Positions 45,082 through 53,496 of a stretch of DNA of 64,000 nt are shown here, piece after piece. Below the pieces are notes generated by a model that was not told where the DNA came from, ran no database searches, and saw only the letters and a list, made by a program, of their open reading frames with translations. The stretch covers positions 310,001 through 374,000 of the forward strand of contig NZ_CYTW01000003.1 in NCBI RefSeq assembly GCF_001458215.1. Direction: 5' to 3'. The DNA comes from Shimia thalassica (GTDB lineage: Bacteria; Pseudomonadota; Alphaproteobacteria; Rhodobacterales; Rhodobacteraceae). A program made the translations under genes and the position numbers. Each line of letters starts with the position of its first letter. Position 1 is the first letter of the stretch.

Positions 45082-45747
45082 ATGATGTGGTGTTCAAGGC
45101 TATATGGTGGCGTCACGGGATTGAGCAAGGCGTTGACACTGGTTTTCCTGACCTCAGCGCCTCTTGCTGCCGAACAAGTGGCAGTTGTTGCCTTCGGAGA
45201 CAGCCTGACACAGGGCTACGGGCTTATTGAACAAAACGGGCTGGTGCCGCAAATGCGGCGTTGGCTCGAGTCCCAAGAGGTTGATGTGCGACTGGTCAAT
45301 GCGGGTGTCTCGGGGGATACAACGGCAGGAGGACTGGCGCGGATCGACTGGACGCTGAGCGACGATATCGACGCGATGATTGTTACGCTTGGGGGCAATG
45401 ACATGTTGCGTGGCTTTGATCCGGCGCTGTCGCGTCAAAATCTGGCAGGCATCCTTGCCGCCGCGCAAGTCAGAGACGTTGATGTCCTTCTGGTGGGAAT
45501 GACCGCTGCCGGAAACTATGGCCCTGAGTACAAACAGGCCTTTGACGAGATGTATCCCGAGTTGGCAAAAGAATACGGGGCGCTGTTCAGCGAGAATTTC
45601 TTTGCGGGATTAGGATCAGAAGACCCGTCAGAAGTGGCAAACCTCATGCAGCCTGACGGCATCCATCCCAATGCCAAGGGGGTTGCCCTGATTGTCGAGG
45701 CTCTTGGCCCCGATGTTTTGCGTCTGGTGGAAAAAACTCAAAACTGA
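45082..45747 (+). CDS. tesA: Exported GDSL esterase/lysophospholipase, TesA-like
   Basis: The 221-residue protein starts with a signal sequence (cut after about APLAA). It then has the SGNH blocks: FGDSLTQGYG with the nucleophile serine, NAGVSGDTTAGG, TLGGNDMLRG and the late PDGIHPNAKG holding the aspartate-histidine pair. It should be a periplasmic arylesterase, thioesterase or lysophospholipase. AGGGAA precedes two adjacent ATG codons; the first is used here. It is divergent from the ybbA/ybbP-like genes. Confidence 0.9.
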   Translation: MMWCSRLYGGVTGLSKALTLVFLTSAPLAAEQVAVVAFGDSLTQGYGLIEQNGLVPQMRRWLESQEVDVRLVNAGVSGDTTAGGLARIDWTLSDDIDAMIVTLGGNDMLRGFDPALSRQNLAGILAAAQVRDVDVLLVGMTAAGNYGPEYKQAFDEMYPELAKEYGALFSENFFAGLGSEDPSEVANLMQPDGIHPNAKGVALIVEALGPDVLRLVEKTQN

Positions 45748-45797
45748 ACACCCGCCGAGAAGGGCAACCGTGCCGCAAAATGGGATTGGATACAAAA

Positions 45798-45821
45798 AAG
45801 GCGCCTGTCATCAGGCGCCTT
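45798..45821 (-). terminator. Intrinsic terminator of the cold-shock gene
   Basis: AAGGCGCCTG and CAGGCGCCTT pair perfectly with a 4-base loop, and on the minus strand the hairpin runs into TTTTTT. It lies just past the csp stop. Confidence 0.92.
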
Positions 45822-45843
45822 CCTCAAATTCATAAGCGGTATA

Positions 45844-46050
45844 TTAAACCAGCGACAGGTTTGTCGCGGCTTCACGGCCGTTACGGCCGGTTTCCAGCTC
45901 GAATTCTACTTTTTGGTTGTCGGCAAGACCTGTAAGGCCCGAACGCTCAACAGCCGAAATGTGCACAAACACATCTTTGCCGCCATTGTCGGGTGCGATA
46001 AAGCCGTAGCCTTTAGTTGTGTTAAACCATTTGACGGTGCCAGTTGCCAT
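45844..46050 (-). CDS. cspA: Cold-shock domain protein
   Basis: A 68-residue single cold-shock domain with the RNA-binding motifs KWFNTTKGYGFI and DVFVHISAV. Such proteins are RNA chaperones that melt secondary structure at low temperature. The frame is open 28 codons further up, but AGGAG nine bases ahead of ATG 46050 and family length set the start. The region upstream holds a strong hairpin that may belong to a long 5' leader, as in many csp mRNAs. Confidence 0.95.
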   Translation of the reverse strand: MATGTVKWFNTTKGYGFIAPDNGGKDVFVHISAVERSGLTGLADNQKVEFELETGRNGREAATNLSLV

Positions 46051-46107
46051 CGTCGTGTCTCCTGTTAGGTGCCTTCCGCAGATATTTCGGAAAGCGTCGT
46101 AATATAA

Positions 46108-46134
46108 TTGCTGCCCGCAGAATTGCGGCAGCAA
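46108..46134 (-). promoter_or_regulatory. Hairpin in the likely csp 5' leader
   Basis: TTGCTGCC and GGCAGCAA, extended by GCA/TGC with one bulged base and a 4-base loop, form a stable hairpin 58 bases upstream of the csp ATG. Cold-shock mRNAs commonly carry structured leaders, but this link is by position only. The remaining bases to the preT start show nothing else I can support. Confidence 0.4.
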
Positions 46135-46393
46135 GGCAAAGTCAGTGCAAGATCGAGTGACTGAGCCGCAGGGAACAGAGGGTCGATAAAGGTAACGTCG
46201 CAGCGTTGATATGGTTCAGAATCGCGTCAATATCAATAGTTTTTGCCTAAAGAGCCCCTTCTTAGCTGCTGAAAGTGGTTAAATGTTAAGCGGATACAGT
46301 TTTGTGTCTCAAAAAATTATTTTACCAGTTGATAAAAATTTTCCGCCGTGACAGCCTGTTTGCAATAGCCAAACGATGGAATGGGGAGAAACC

Positions 46394-47716
46394 ATGACCA
46401 CATCACCGTTGAGCGAAGGGATCGTTTCGGGCCGACTGGCGTCGGATCAGCTGTCCGAAAACTTCGCGGATTTACACCCGCAACTGGAAGACCACGAGGC
46501 GTTGGTTGCCGCAGACCGCTGTTATTTTTGCCATGACGCGCCCTGTATGACCGCCTGTCCGACAGATATCGACATTCCACTGTTCATTCGCCAAATCGCA
46601 ACCGGCACGCCAGAGGCGGCGGCGAAAACCATTTTCAGCCAGAACATTCTTGGCGGCATGTGCGCGCGCGTTTGCCCGACCGAGACACTGTGCGAAGAGG
46701 TTTGCGTGCGTGAAACCGCCGAGGGCAAGCCGGTCGAAATCGGCCGTTTGCAGCGCTACGCCACCGACATCCTGATGGACAGCGGCGTGCATCCCTTTGA
46801 ACGCGACGCACCGACTGGCAAGAAAATTGCTGTTGTTGGCGCAGGCCCTGCTGGTCTCGCGGCGGCACACAGGCTGGCCATGTATGGCCACGACGTGACG
46901 GTTCTGGATTCGCGCGCCAAAGCCGGTGGCCTGAACGAGTTTGGCATCGCCTCTTACAAATCCGTCGACAATTTCGCAGCGCGCGAAGTTGACTGGTTGT
47001 TGTCGATTGGTGGCATCACCGTTGAGACGGGCAAGGCTCTTGGGGGCGACCTGACGCTGGACGCCCTGACGGCCGACTTTGATGCGGTGTTCCTCGGGAT
47101 TGGTCTTGGCGGTGTAAATGCGCTGGGCGCCGAGGGTGAAGACAAAGACGGTGTGTTGGATGCTGTTGAATTCATTTCTGACCTGCGGCAGGCCTCGGAG
47201 CTGGGCAGCGTCGAGATTGGTCGTGATGTCGTTGTGATCGGTGGCGGTATGACAGCCGTGGATGCGGCGGTTCAAGCCAAGCTTCTGGGCGCTTTGAACG
47301 TCAGCCTTGTCTATCGCCGCGGTCGCGATCGCATGAACGCAAGCCAGTTTGAACAAGATCTGGCTGCCTCGAAAGGGGTGCGTATCATCACCAACGCCTC
47401 ACCCAAAGCGGTGATCGGGAACGGTGCGGTGCGCGAGATCGAGTTCGAATACACCGATGATGATCTGTCTGCGACAGGTCAAACCGTGCGTCTTGCAGCC
47501 GATCAGGTTTTCAAGGCCATTGGCCAGACGCTGGAGGGCAGTGGTCTTCCGGATCTGGACGGTCGGAAAATCGCTGTGGATGGTACGGGCCGCACAAGTG
47601 TGCAGGGCGTTTGGGCCGGTGGTGATTGCGCCGCTGGCGGGGACGATCTGACCGTGACCGCCGTTGCCGAGGGCCGTGACGCGGCCGAAGATATTCACGC
47701 CACGTTGACGGCGTAA
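46394..47716 (+). CDS. preT: NAD-dependent dihydropyrimidine dehydrogenase, PreT/PydX-type flavoprotein subunit
   Basis: The 440-residue subunit has an N-terminal cysteine-rich iron-sulfur region (CYFCHDAPCMTACP, then CARVCPTETLCEEVC), an FAD fold starting VVGAGPAGLAAAHRLA near residue 140, and an NAD(P)H fold with VIGGGMTAVDAAV. This is the glutamate-synthase-small-subunit type flavoprotein that feeds electrons to PreA. Together they reduce uracil and thymine to dihydropyrimidines. GGGGAGA before ATG 46394 sets the start. preA follows after 17 bases. Confidence 0.93.
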   Translation: MTTSPLSEGIVSGRLASDQLSENFADLHPQLEDHEALVAADRCYFCHDAPCMTACPTDIDIPLFIRQIATGTPEAAAKTIFSQNILGGMCARVCPTETLCEEVCVRETAEGKPVEIGRLQRYATDILMDSGVHPFERDAPTGKKIAVVGAGPAGLAAAHRLAMYGHDVTVLDSRAKAGGLNEFGIASYKSVDNFAAREVDWLLSIGGITVETGKALGGDLTLDALTADFDAVFLGIGLGGVNALGAEGEDKDGVLDAVEFISDLRQASELGSVEIGRDVVVIGGGMTAVDAAVQAKLLGALNVSLVYRRGRDRMNASQFEQDLAASKGVRIITNASPKAVIGNGAVREIEFEYTDDDLSATGQTVRLAADQVFKAIGQTLEGSGLPDLDGRKIAVDGTGRTSVQGVWAGGDCAAGGDDLTVTAVAEGRDAAEDIHATLTA

Positions 47717-47733
47717 ACAGGGAGATCAGCAAA

Positions 47734-49038
47734 ATGGCCAATCTCGAAAGTGAATTCGTAGGGATCAAATCCCCAAACCCGTTCTGGCTGGCGTCCGCGC
47801 CTCCGACGGACAAGGAATACAACGTCCGCCGCGCCTTTGAGGCCGGTTGGGGTGGTGTTGTCTGGAAAACTCTGGGCGAGGCCGGTCCCCCGGTCGTGAA
47901 CGTCAACGGACCACGTTACGGCGCCATTTATGGTGCGGACCGTCGTTTGTTGGGGTTGAACAACATCGAGCTCATTACCGACCGCCCGCTTGAGGTGAAC
48001 CTCGAAGAAATGACGAGGGTCAAACGCGACTATCCGGATCATGCTTTGATCGCCTCTGTGATGGTGCCTTGCGAAGAGGACGCGTGGAAAAAGATTCTGC
48101 CGATGATTGCGGAAACCGGGTGTGACGGGTTCGAGCTTAACTTTGGCTGTCCGCATGGCATGGCCGAACGCGGCATGGGGTCGGCTGTTGGGCAGGTGCC
48201 CGAATACATCGAAATGGTGGCGCGCTGGTGTAAAGAAGCGACCGACCTGCCGGTGATTGTCAAGTTGACGCCCAATATCACCAATGTTCTTTATCCGGCC
48301 GAAGCGGCCCTGCGTGGTGGCGCAGACGCGGTGAGCCTGATCAACACGATCAACTCGATCACCTCTGTGAACCTTGATGTCATGTCGCCAGAGCCAATGA
48401 TTGACGGAAAGGGCACCCATGGTGGCTATTGCGGACCTGCAGTCAAACCGATTGCCATGAATATGGTCGCGGAAATTGCCCGTAACCCTGAAACGGCAAA
48501 CCTGCCCATCAGCGGCATTGGGGGTATCACCACATGGCGTGACGCGGCAGAGTTCATGGCGCTGGGCGCAGGCAATGTTCAGGTCTGCACCGCCGCAATG
48601 ACCTATGGCTTCAAGATTGTGCAGGAAATGATCTCTGGTCTGTCCCAGTGGATGGATGAGAAGGGCTATGAAAGCACTGCAGACTTTGTCGGTATGGCAA
48701 CGCCGAACGTGACAGACTGGCAGCATCTGAACCTGAACCACATCACCAAAGCCGAGATCAGTCAGGACGACTGCATCAAATGTGGCCGGTGTTATGCGGC
48801 TTGTGAAGATACCAGCCACCAAGCGATCGAAATGTCCGAAGACCGCGTGTTCACGGTTAAGGATGATGAATGCGTGGCCTGCAATCTGTGCGTCAACGTA
48901 TGTCCGGTGGAAAACTGCATCACAATGCGCACGCTCGAGCCGGGTGAAATGGACGAGCGCACCGGCAAGCCCGTCTCAGATGCCTATGGCAGCTGGTTGT
49001 CACATCCCAACAATCCGTCCGTTCAGGCGGCTGAATAA
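47734..49038 (+). CDS. preA: NAD-dependent dihydropyrimidine dehydrogenase, PreA subunit
   Basis: The 434-residue subunit carries a dihydroorotate-dehydrogenase-like FMN barrel (FELNFGCPHGMAERGMG, GIGGITTWRDAAEF). A C-terminal ferredoxin part has two [4Fe-4S] motifs, CIKCGRCYAACED and CVACNLCVNVCPVENC. It reduces the 5,6 double bond of uracil or thymine, the first step of reductive pyrimidine degradation. GGGAGA precedes the ATG. A terminator lies about 50 bases downstream. Confidence 0.96.
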   Translation: MANLESEFVGIKSPNPFWLASAPPTDKEYNVRRAFEAGWGGVVWKTLGEAGPPVVNVNGPRYGAIYGADRRLLGLNNIELITDRPLEVNLEEMTRVKRDYPDHALIASVMVPCEEDAWKKILPMIAETGCDGFELNFGCPHGMAERGMGSAVGQVPEYIEMVARWCKEATDLPVIVKLTPNITNVLYPAEAALRGGADAVSLINTINSITSVNLDVMSPEPMIDGKGTHGGYCGPAVKPIAMNMVAEIARNPETANLPISGIGGITTWRDAAEFMALGAGNVQVCTAAMTYGFKIVQEMISGLSQWMDEKGYESTADFVGMATPNVTDWQHLNLNHITKAEISQDDCIKCGRCYAACEDTSHQAIEMSEDRVFTVKDDECVACNLCVNVCPVENCITMRTLEPGEMDERTGKPVSDAYGSWLSHPNNPSVQAAE

Positions 49039-49089
49039 CCCCCGCCTTCGGGCGACTTTCCTCCCGTGGGGCACATCGCCCTACTCCTA

Positions 49090-49129
49090 AGCTCGCAGCA
49101 GGACTTGGCCTCCTACTGCGGGCTTTTTT
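49090..49129 (+). terminator. Intrinsic terminator after preA
   Basis: AGCTCGCAGCAGGA pairs with TCCTACTGCGGGCT (one mismatch, one G-T pair, 7-base loop) and is followed by six T. It ends the preT-preA transcript. Confidence 0.85.
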
Positions 49130-49153
49130 CGTATTCAGAGACGGGTAGGCGTT

Positions 49154-49771
49154 TTAGGGCGTCAAAAGCTTGCGGAAAAGCGTATCAAGGTATGCCTCCG
49201 CGCCATCTAGGGCCTTGGTTTCCGGCGCCATCAACACGCGGACCTGCGCATCAAAATCTGCATAATGCTGTGTTGTCGACCATATCGAAAAGATCAGGTG
49301 ACGCGGATCAACCGGTGCCAGTTTGCCTTGATCGATCCAGTTTTGAATCAGCTTGGTCTTGTCATCAAACAAAGGCTTCAACCCGCTTTTCAGGTGAGGC
49401 GCCATGCGTGGCGCGCCTTGCAGGACTTCATTCGCGAACAGGCGGCTTTCGCGTGGAAATTCGCGGGTCATTTCGATTTTGCGATGCACATACCCCATAA
49501 TCTCTTCAAGCGGGTCACCTTGGGGGTTTAGGTGTTCGAGGGGCTCAAGCCAGCTTTCCATCAGTTGGTTCAAAAGCGTGACGTGGATCTCTTCCTTGCC
49601 AGCAAAATAGTAGAGGATATTTGGCTTTGACAGGCCAGCTTCGTCTGCGATTTGATCAAGGGTCGCGCCGCGATAGCCATGGCTCGAGAACACCTCAAGC
49701 GCGGCGTTCAGGATCAATTTGCGGTTTCTGAGCTGGATGCGGCTGGGCTTTTTGGCCGGTGTCGATGCCAT
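49154..49771 (-). CDS. TetR/AcrR family regulator, RutR-like
   Basis: The 205-residue repressor has a TetR helix-turn-helix (ATLDQIADEAGLSKPNILYYF) and a C-terminal domain closely patterned on E. coli RutR, including ESRLFANEVLQGAP, GKLAPVDPRHLIFSIW and TQHYADF. RutR senses uracil and thymine and controls pyrimidine use. Its position between preTA and the hydrolase genes, and the RutR-like boxes upstream of the next operon, suggest the same role. A second paralogue follows on the same strand. Confidence 0.88.
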   Translation of the reverse strand: MASTPAKKPSRIQLRNRKLILNAALEVFSSHGYRGATLDQIADEAGLSKPNILYYFAGKEEIHVTLLNQLMESWLEPLEHLNPQGDPLEEIMGYVHRKIEMTREFPRESRLFANEVLQGAPRMAPHLKSGLKPLFDDKTKLIQNWIDQGKLAPVDPRHLIFSIWSTTQHYADFDAQVRVLMAPETKALDGAEAYLDTLFRKLLTP

Positions 49772-49836
49772 TGGGCAGGGTTCCTGTCAGGTTGAATGCG
49801 AACCTTATGGCATGGGTCTGGCGAGGTCCAGTCGTG

Positions 49837-50472
49837 TCACTTGATCACGCCGATGCCGCGCAGGATAATATCTTTCACGCTTTTCTTGGCCTCTTCCCAC
49901 TGTGCATCCGAGAGCGGGGCGCCCCCGTTTAGCGTTTCGATCTGATGTCCGAAGTCGGCGTAGTGCTGGGTGGTTGCCCAAAGCATATACAACAGGTGAT
50001 GCGGATTGACGGGCGCCATCCGCCCTTCTTCGATCCAGCGCTGCACAATGGCGGCGCGGCCGTCTGTCCATTCCATCAACGTGGTTTCAAGATAGTCCTG
50101 AATGACGGGGGCACGGTGCATCACTTCGCTGGCCCAAACCTTTGAACCGGCGGGATGGCGCCGCGAGATTTCCATCTTGGCATCAATGTATGCGCCGATT
50201 CCCTCGGCAGGTCCTTCGGCCTGATCAAACGTATCTGCGGCCTGAAGCCAAATCTGAAAGATGTTTTGAACCACCTGACGGTACAGAGATTCTTTTGTCG
50301 GGAAATAATAGTGCAGGTTGGCTTTTGGCAGACCGGCAACATCCGCAATCAACTGCATCGTGGCGCCGCCAAACCCCGCTTCTGCAAAGACTTTTTCAGC
50401 TGCTGATAAAATAAGCGCTTCATTCTCTTGGCGGCGTTCTTTTTTGCTGTTCGTGCGCGATGTCTGCGGCAT
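49837..50472 (-). CDS. TetR/AcrR family regulator, second RutR-like paralogue
   Basis: The 211-residue repressor shares the RutR architecture: helix-turn-helix ATMQLIADVAGLPKANLHYYF, then SKVWASEVMHRAP, GRMAPVNPHHLLYMLW and TQHYADF. It is clearly paralogous to its neighbour but diverged. It is transcribed away from the beta-ureidopropionase gene, and its promoter region contains two RutR-box palindromes, so it is the best candidate for their ligand. Which pyrimidine each regulator senses is unknown. Confidence 0.88.
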   Translation of the reverse strand: MPQTSRTNSKKERRQENEALILSAAEKVFAEAGFGGATMQLIADVAGLPKANLHYYFPTKESLYRQVVQNIFQIWLQAADTFDQAEGPAEGIGAYIDAKMEISRRHPAGSKVWASEVMHRAPVIQDYLETTLMEWTDGRAAIVQRWIEEGRMAPVNPHHLLYMLWATTQHYADFGHQIETLNGGAPLSDAQWEEAKKSVKDIILRGIGVIK

Positions 50473-50497
50473 GACAAAAACCTATTTCAAAAAAATC

Positions 50498-50546
50498 TTG
50501 ACCGGTTGGTCAGACTGTGGTGCGTTGAACTTGACCATACGGTCAG
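50498..50546. promoter_or_regulatory. Two RutR-type operator boxes
   Basis: TTGACCGGTTGGTCAG (50498-50513) and TTGACCATACGGTCAG (50531-50546) both match the published E. coli RutR consensus TTGACCAnnTGGTCAA with few differences. They lie in the 139-base divergent promoter between a RutR-like gene and the hydrolase-transporter operon, spaced 33 bases centre to centre, about three helical turns. Confidence 0.85.
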
Positions 50547-50611
50547 GAATGATCCGATGGCAAGAGGCCCGAACAAAAGGCCCGTAACACGAACGATAAT
50601 GGAGTGCTGAG

Positions 50612-51862
50612 ATGGCCGCACCTGGCGAGAACCTCAAGATCAATGGCGATCGACTGTGGGACAGTCTGATGGAGATGGCCAAGATCGGCCCCGGTGTTGC
50701 AGGTGGCAACAATCGTCAAACGGTCACGGATGAAGACGGCGAAGGTCGTGCCCTGTTCCAGTCATGGTGCGAAGCAGTCGGGTGTACCATGGGTCTAGAT
50801 ACGATGGGCAACATGTTTGCCGAATACCCCGGCACCGACCCCGATGCGCTGCCTGTCTATATCGGCTCGCATCTCGACACCCAGCCGACAGGCGGAAAAT
50901 ACGACGGTGTGCTTGGTGTGCTCGGCGGTCTCGAAGTTCTGCGCACCATCAAGGATCTTGGCATCAAGACCAAACACCCCATCGTTGTGACCAACTGGAC
51001 CAACGAAGAGGGCACACGTTACGCACCTGCGATGCTGTCGTCCGGCGTGTTCGCAGGAATTCACACCCAGGACTGGGCCTATGACCGCGAAGATGCCGAA
51101 GGTCTGAAGTTCGGTGACGAGCTGAAGCGGATCGGCTGGTGTGGCGACGAAGAAGTTGGCGCCCGCAAGATGCACGCGATGTTCGAGTTGCATATCGAAC
51201 AGGGCCCGATCCTCGAAGCGGAAGGCAAGGACATTGGCGTCGTCACCCACGGTCAGGGCCTGTCGTGGACCCAAGTCACCATCGAAGGCAAAGACAGCCA
51301 TACAGGATCGACCCCGATGCCAATGCGCAAGAATGCCGGTCTGGGCATGGCGCGCGTGTTGGAAAAGGTTGACGAGATCGCATGGAGCCACGCGCCGCAT
51401 GCGGTTGGCGCGGCAGGTCACATCGATGTCTATCCAAACTCGCGCAACGTGATCCCCGGCAAAGTGGTGTTTACCGTTGATTTCCGCAGTCCGGACCTGT
51501 CGGTGATTGAGGACATGGAAGCGCGTCTGCGTGTCGAAGGGCAAAAGATTGCAGACGACATGGGGCTGACGATTGCGTTTGAAAAGGTCGGCGGATTTGA
51601 CCCCGTCGCATTTGACGAAACCTGTGTCAGCGCAGTGCGCAATGCAGCCGAGCGTTTGGGCTATAGCCACCGCGATCTGATTTCAGGCGCAGGGCATGAT
51701 GCCTGCTGGATCAATCAGGTGGCCCCGACAGCAATGATCATGTGCCCTTGCGTGGATGGCCTGTCACATAACGAAGCCGAAGAGATTTCCAAAGAATGGG
51801 CTGCGGCGGGCACAGACGTATTGATGCATGCGGTTCTTGAAACAGCCGAGATCGTCGAGTGA
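50612..51862 (+). CDS. pydC: Beta-ureidopropionase / N-carbamoyl amidohydrolase (M20 family)
   Basis: The 416-residue zinc-dependent amidohydrolase has metal-binding motifs GSHLDTQPTGGKYDG, NWTNEEGTRY and ELHIEQGPILE, as in allantoate amidohydrolase/hydantoinase-carbamoylase enzymes. In this context the substrate should be N-carbamoyl-beta-alanine, the last step of reductive pyrimidine degradation, giving beta-alanine, CO2 and ammonia. GGAG seven bases before the ATG supports the start. It heads the operon that continues into dihydropyrimidinase. Confidence 0.9.
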   Translation: MAAPGENLKINGDRLWDSLMEMAKIGPGVAGGNNRQTVTDEDGEGRALFQSWCEAVGCTMGLDTMGNMFAEYPGTDPDALPVYIGSHLDTQPTGGKYDGVLGVLGGLEVLRTIKDLGIKTKHPIVVTNWTNEEGTRYAPAMLSSGVFAGIHTQDWAYDREDAEGLKFGDELKRIGWCGDEEVGARKMHAMFELHIEQGPILEAEGKDIGVVTHGQGLSWTQVTIEGKDSHTGSTPMPMRKNAGLGMARVLEKVDEIAWSHAPHAVGAAGHIDVYPNSRNVIPGKVVFTVDFRSPDLSVIEDMEARLRVEGQKIADDMGLTIAFEKVGGFDPVAFDETCVSAVRNAAERLGYSHRDLISGAGHDACWINQVAPTAMIMCPCVDGLSHNEAEEISKEWAAAGTDVLMHAVLETAEIVE

Positions 51863-51873
51863 AAACCGTGTGA

Positions 51874-51900
51874 AGCGGCCAACACTCGGGTTTGGCCGCT
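51874..51900 (+). other. Intercistronic hairpin between pydC and hydA
   Basis: AGCGGCCAA and TTGGCCGCT form a perfect 9-bp stem with a 9-base loop 12 bases after the stop. There is no T-run, so mRNA processing or protection is likelier than termination. Confidence 0.65.
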
Positions 51901-51959
51901 CTAAGGGATCTCGTGAAAGATAAAGCAGGGACACTGTCCCGCGCCTAGGGAGAAAGCAA

Positions 51960-53423
51960 ATGGGTACCAAAGTTATCAAAGGCGGCATGGTGTGTACTGC
52001 CGATCGCACTTGGAAAGCAGACGTCCTGATTGAGGGCGAGATCATCAAACAGATCGGCGAGGATCTGGTTGGCGATGAATACATTGATGCCGAAGGCGCA
52101 TATGTGATCCCCGGCGGGATTGATCCGCACACGCACCTCGAGATGCCATTTATGGGCACCACCGCCGCGGAAACATTCGAATCCGGCACTTGGGCCGCCG
52201 CGGTTGGCGGTACAACCATGGTGGTGGATTTCTGCCTGCCGGGCGAAGACGGGTCGATCAAAAACGCGATCAATGAATGGCATCGCAAATCCGCGCCGCA
52301 GATCTGTTCCGATGTGGGCTATCACATGGCTATCACAGGCTGGAACGAGACTGTTTTCGACGAAATGAAAGACGCCGTGGATATGGGCGTGAACTCGTTC
52401 AAGCACTTCATGGCCTACAAGGGCGCCCTGATGATCGAGGACGACGAGATGTTCGCCTCGTTCAAGCGGTGCAAGGAATTGGGCGCATTGCCCATGGTCC
52501 ATGCCGAAAACGGCGATCTGGTTGCCGATATGCAGCAACAAATGCTGGAACAGGGGATCACCGGACCCGAAGGCCACGCCTATTCCCGCCCGCCAGAGTT
52601 TGAAGGCGAAGCCGCCAACCGCGCCATTACCATTGCCGATGCCGCCGGTGTGCCTCTCTATATTGTGCACGTCAGCTGCGAACAGACACACGAAGCGATC
52701 CGCCGCGCCCGCCAAAAGGGCATGCGCGTCTACGGCGAGCCTTTGATCCAGTTTCTGACACTGGACGAAAGCGAATACTTCAAAGGCGACTGGATGCATT
52801 CGGCACGGCGCGTGATGTCGCCACCGTTCCGGGACAAAAGCCATCAGGACAGCCTCTGGGCGGGTCTGCAGGCGGGCAGCCTACAGGTTGTGGCCACCGA
52901 CCACGCGGCCTTTACCAGCGAGCAAAAGCTGATGGGCAAAGACAACTTCTGCCTAATCCCGAACGGCTCGAATGGCCTTGAAGAGCGCCTTGCCGTACTG
53001 TGGACCGAAGGTGTGGAAACCGGTCGCCTGACACCTAACGAGTTTGTGGCCGCGACCTCGACCAATGTCGCGAAAATCCTCAATATCTACCCCAAGAAAG
53101 GGGCGATTGTCGAAGGCGCCGATGCAGATATCGTAGTTTGGGACCCGAAGATCAGCAAAACCATCAGCCAGGCCAACCATCACTCCGTGCTGGACTACAA
53201 CGTGTTCGAAGGCTTCGAGGTCAAGGCGCAATCACGCTACACTCTGAGCCGCGGCGAAGTGATCTGGGCGTGGGGGCAGAACTCGCAGCCCAATCCCGGA
53301 CGTGGCCGCTTTGTACCGCGCCCTGCCTTTCCGAGTGCGAATGTCGCCCTGTCCAAGTGGAAAGAACTGACCGCACCCAAACAAATCAACCGAGACCCGA
53401 TGAATATTCCCGCCGGGATATAA
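51960..53423 (+). CDS. hydA: Dihydropyrimidinase (D-hydantoinase family)
   Basis: The 487-residue cyclic amidohydrolase opens dihydrouracil or dihydrothymine to the N-carbamoyl beta-amino acid. The metal motif GGIDPHTHLEMPFMGT is near residue 58. The carbamylated bridging lysine is in FKHFMAYKGAL near 156, and further ligands lie in MVHAENGD, VHVSCEQTH and ATDHAAF. AGGGAGAAA precedes the ATG. It sits between the ureidopropionase and an ABC importer, completing the pathway PreTA-HydA-PydC in this window. Confidence 0.95.
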   Translation: MGTKVIKGGMVCTADRTWKADVLIEGEIIKQIGEDLVGDEYIDAEGAYVIPGGIDPHTHLEMPFMGTTAAETFESGTWAAAVGGTTMVVDFCLPGEDGSIKNAINEWHRKSAPQICSDVGYHMAITGWNETVFDEMKDAVDMGVNSFKHFMAYKGALMIEDDEMFASFKRCKELGALPMVHAENGDLVADMQQQMLEQGITGPEGHAYSRPPEFEGEAANRAITIADAAGVPLYIVHVSCEQTHEAIRRARQKGMRVYGEPLIQFLTLDESEYFKGDWMHSARRVMSPPFRDKSHQDSLWAGLQAGSLQVVATDHAAFTSEQKLMGKDNFCLIPNGSNGLEERLAVLWTEGVETGRLTPNEFVAATSTNVAKILNIYPKKGAIVEGADADIVVWDPKISKTISQANHHSVLDYNVFEGFEVKAQSRYTLSRGEVIWAWGQNSQPNPGRGRFVPRPAFPSANVALSKWKELTAPKQINRDPMNIPAGI

Positions 53424-53432
53424 TGAAATTCT

Positions 53433-53457
53433 GTGACCTCGCCTTTGGCGGGGTCAC
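53433..53457 (+). other. Intercistronic hairpin between hydA and the ABC importer
   Basis: GTGACCTCGCC and GGCGGGGTCAC form an 11-bp stem (one G-T pair) with a 3-base loop, starting 10 bases after the hydA stop. No T-run follows, so it may be an mRNA stability or processing element rather than a terminator. Confidence 0.7.
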
Positions 53458-53496
53458 ACCAAATGCAAGCCAGCCAAGGCAAGCGGAGCAACGACT

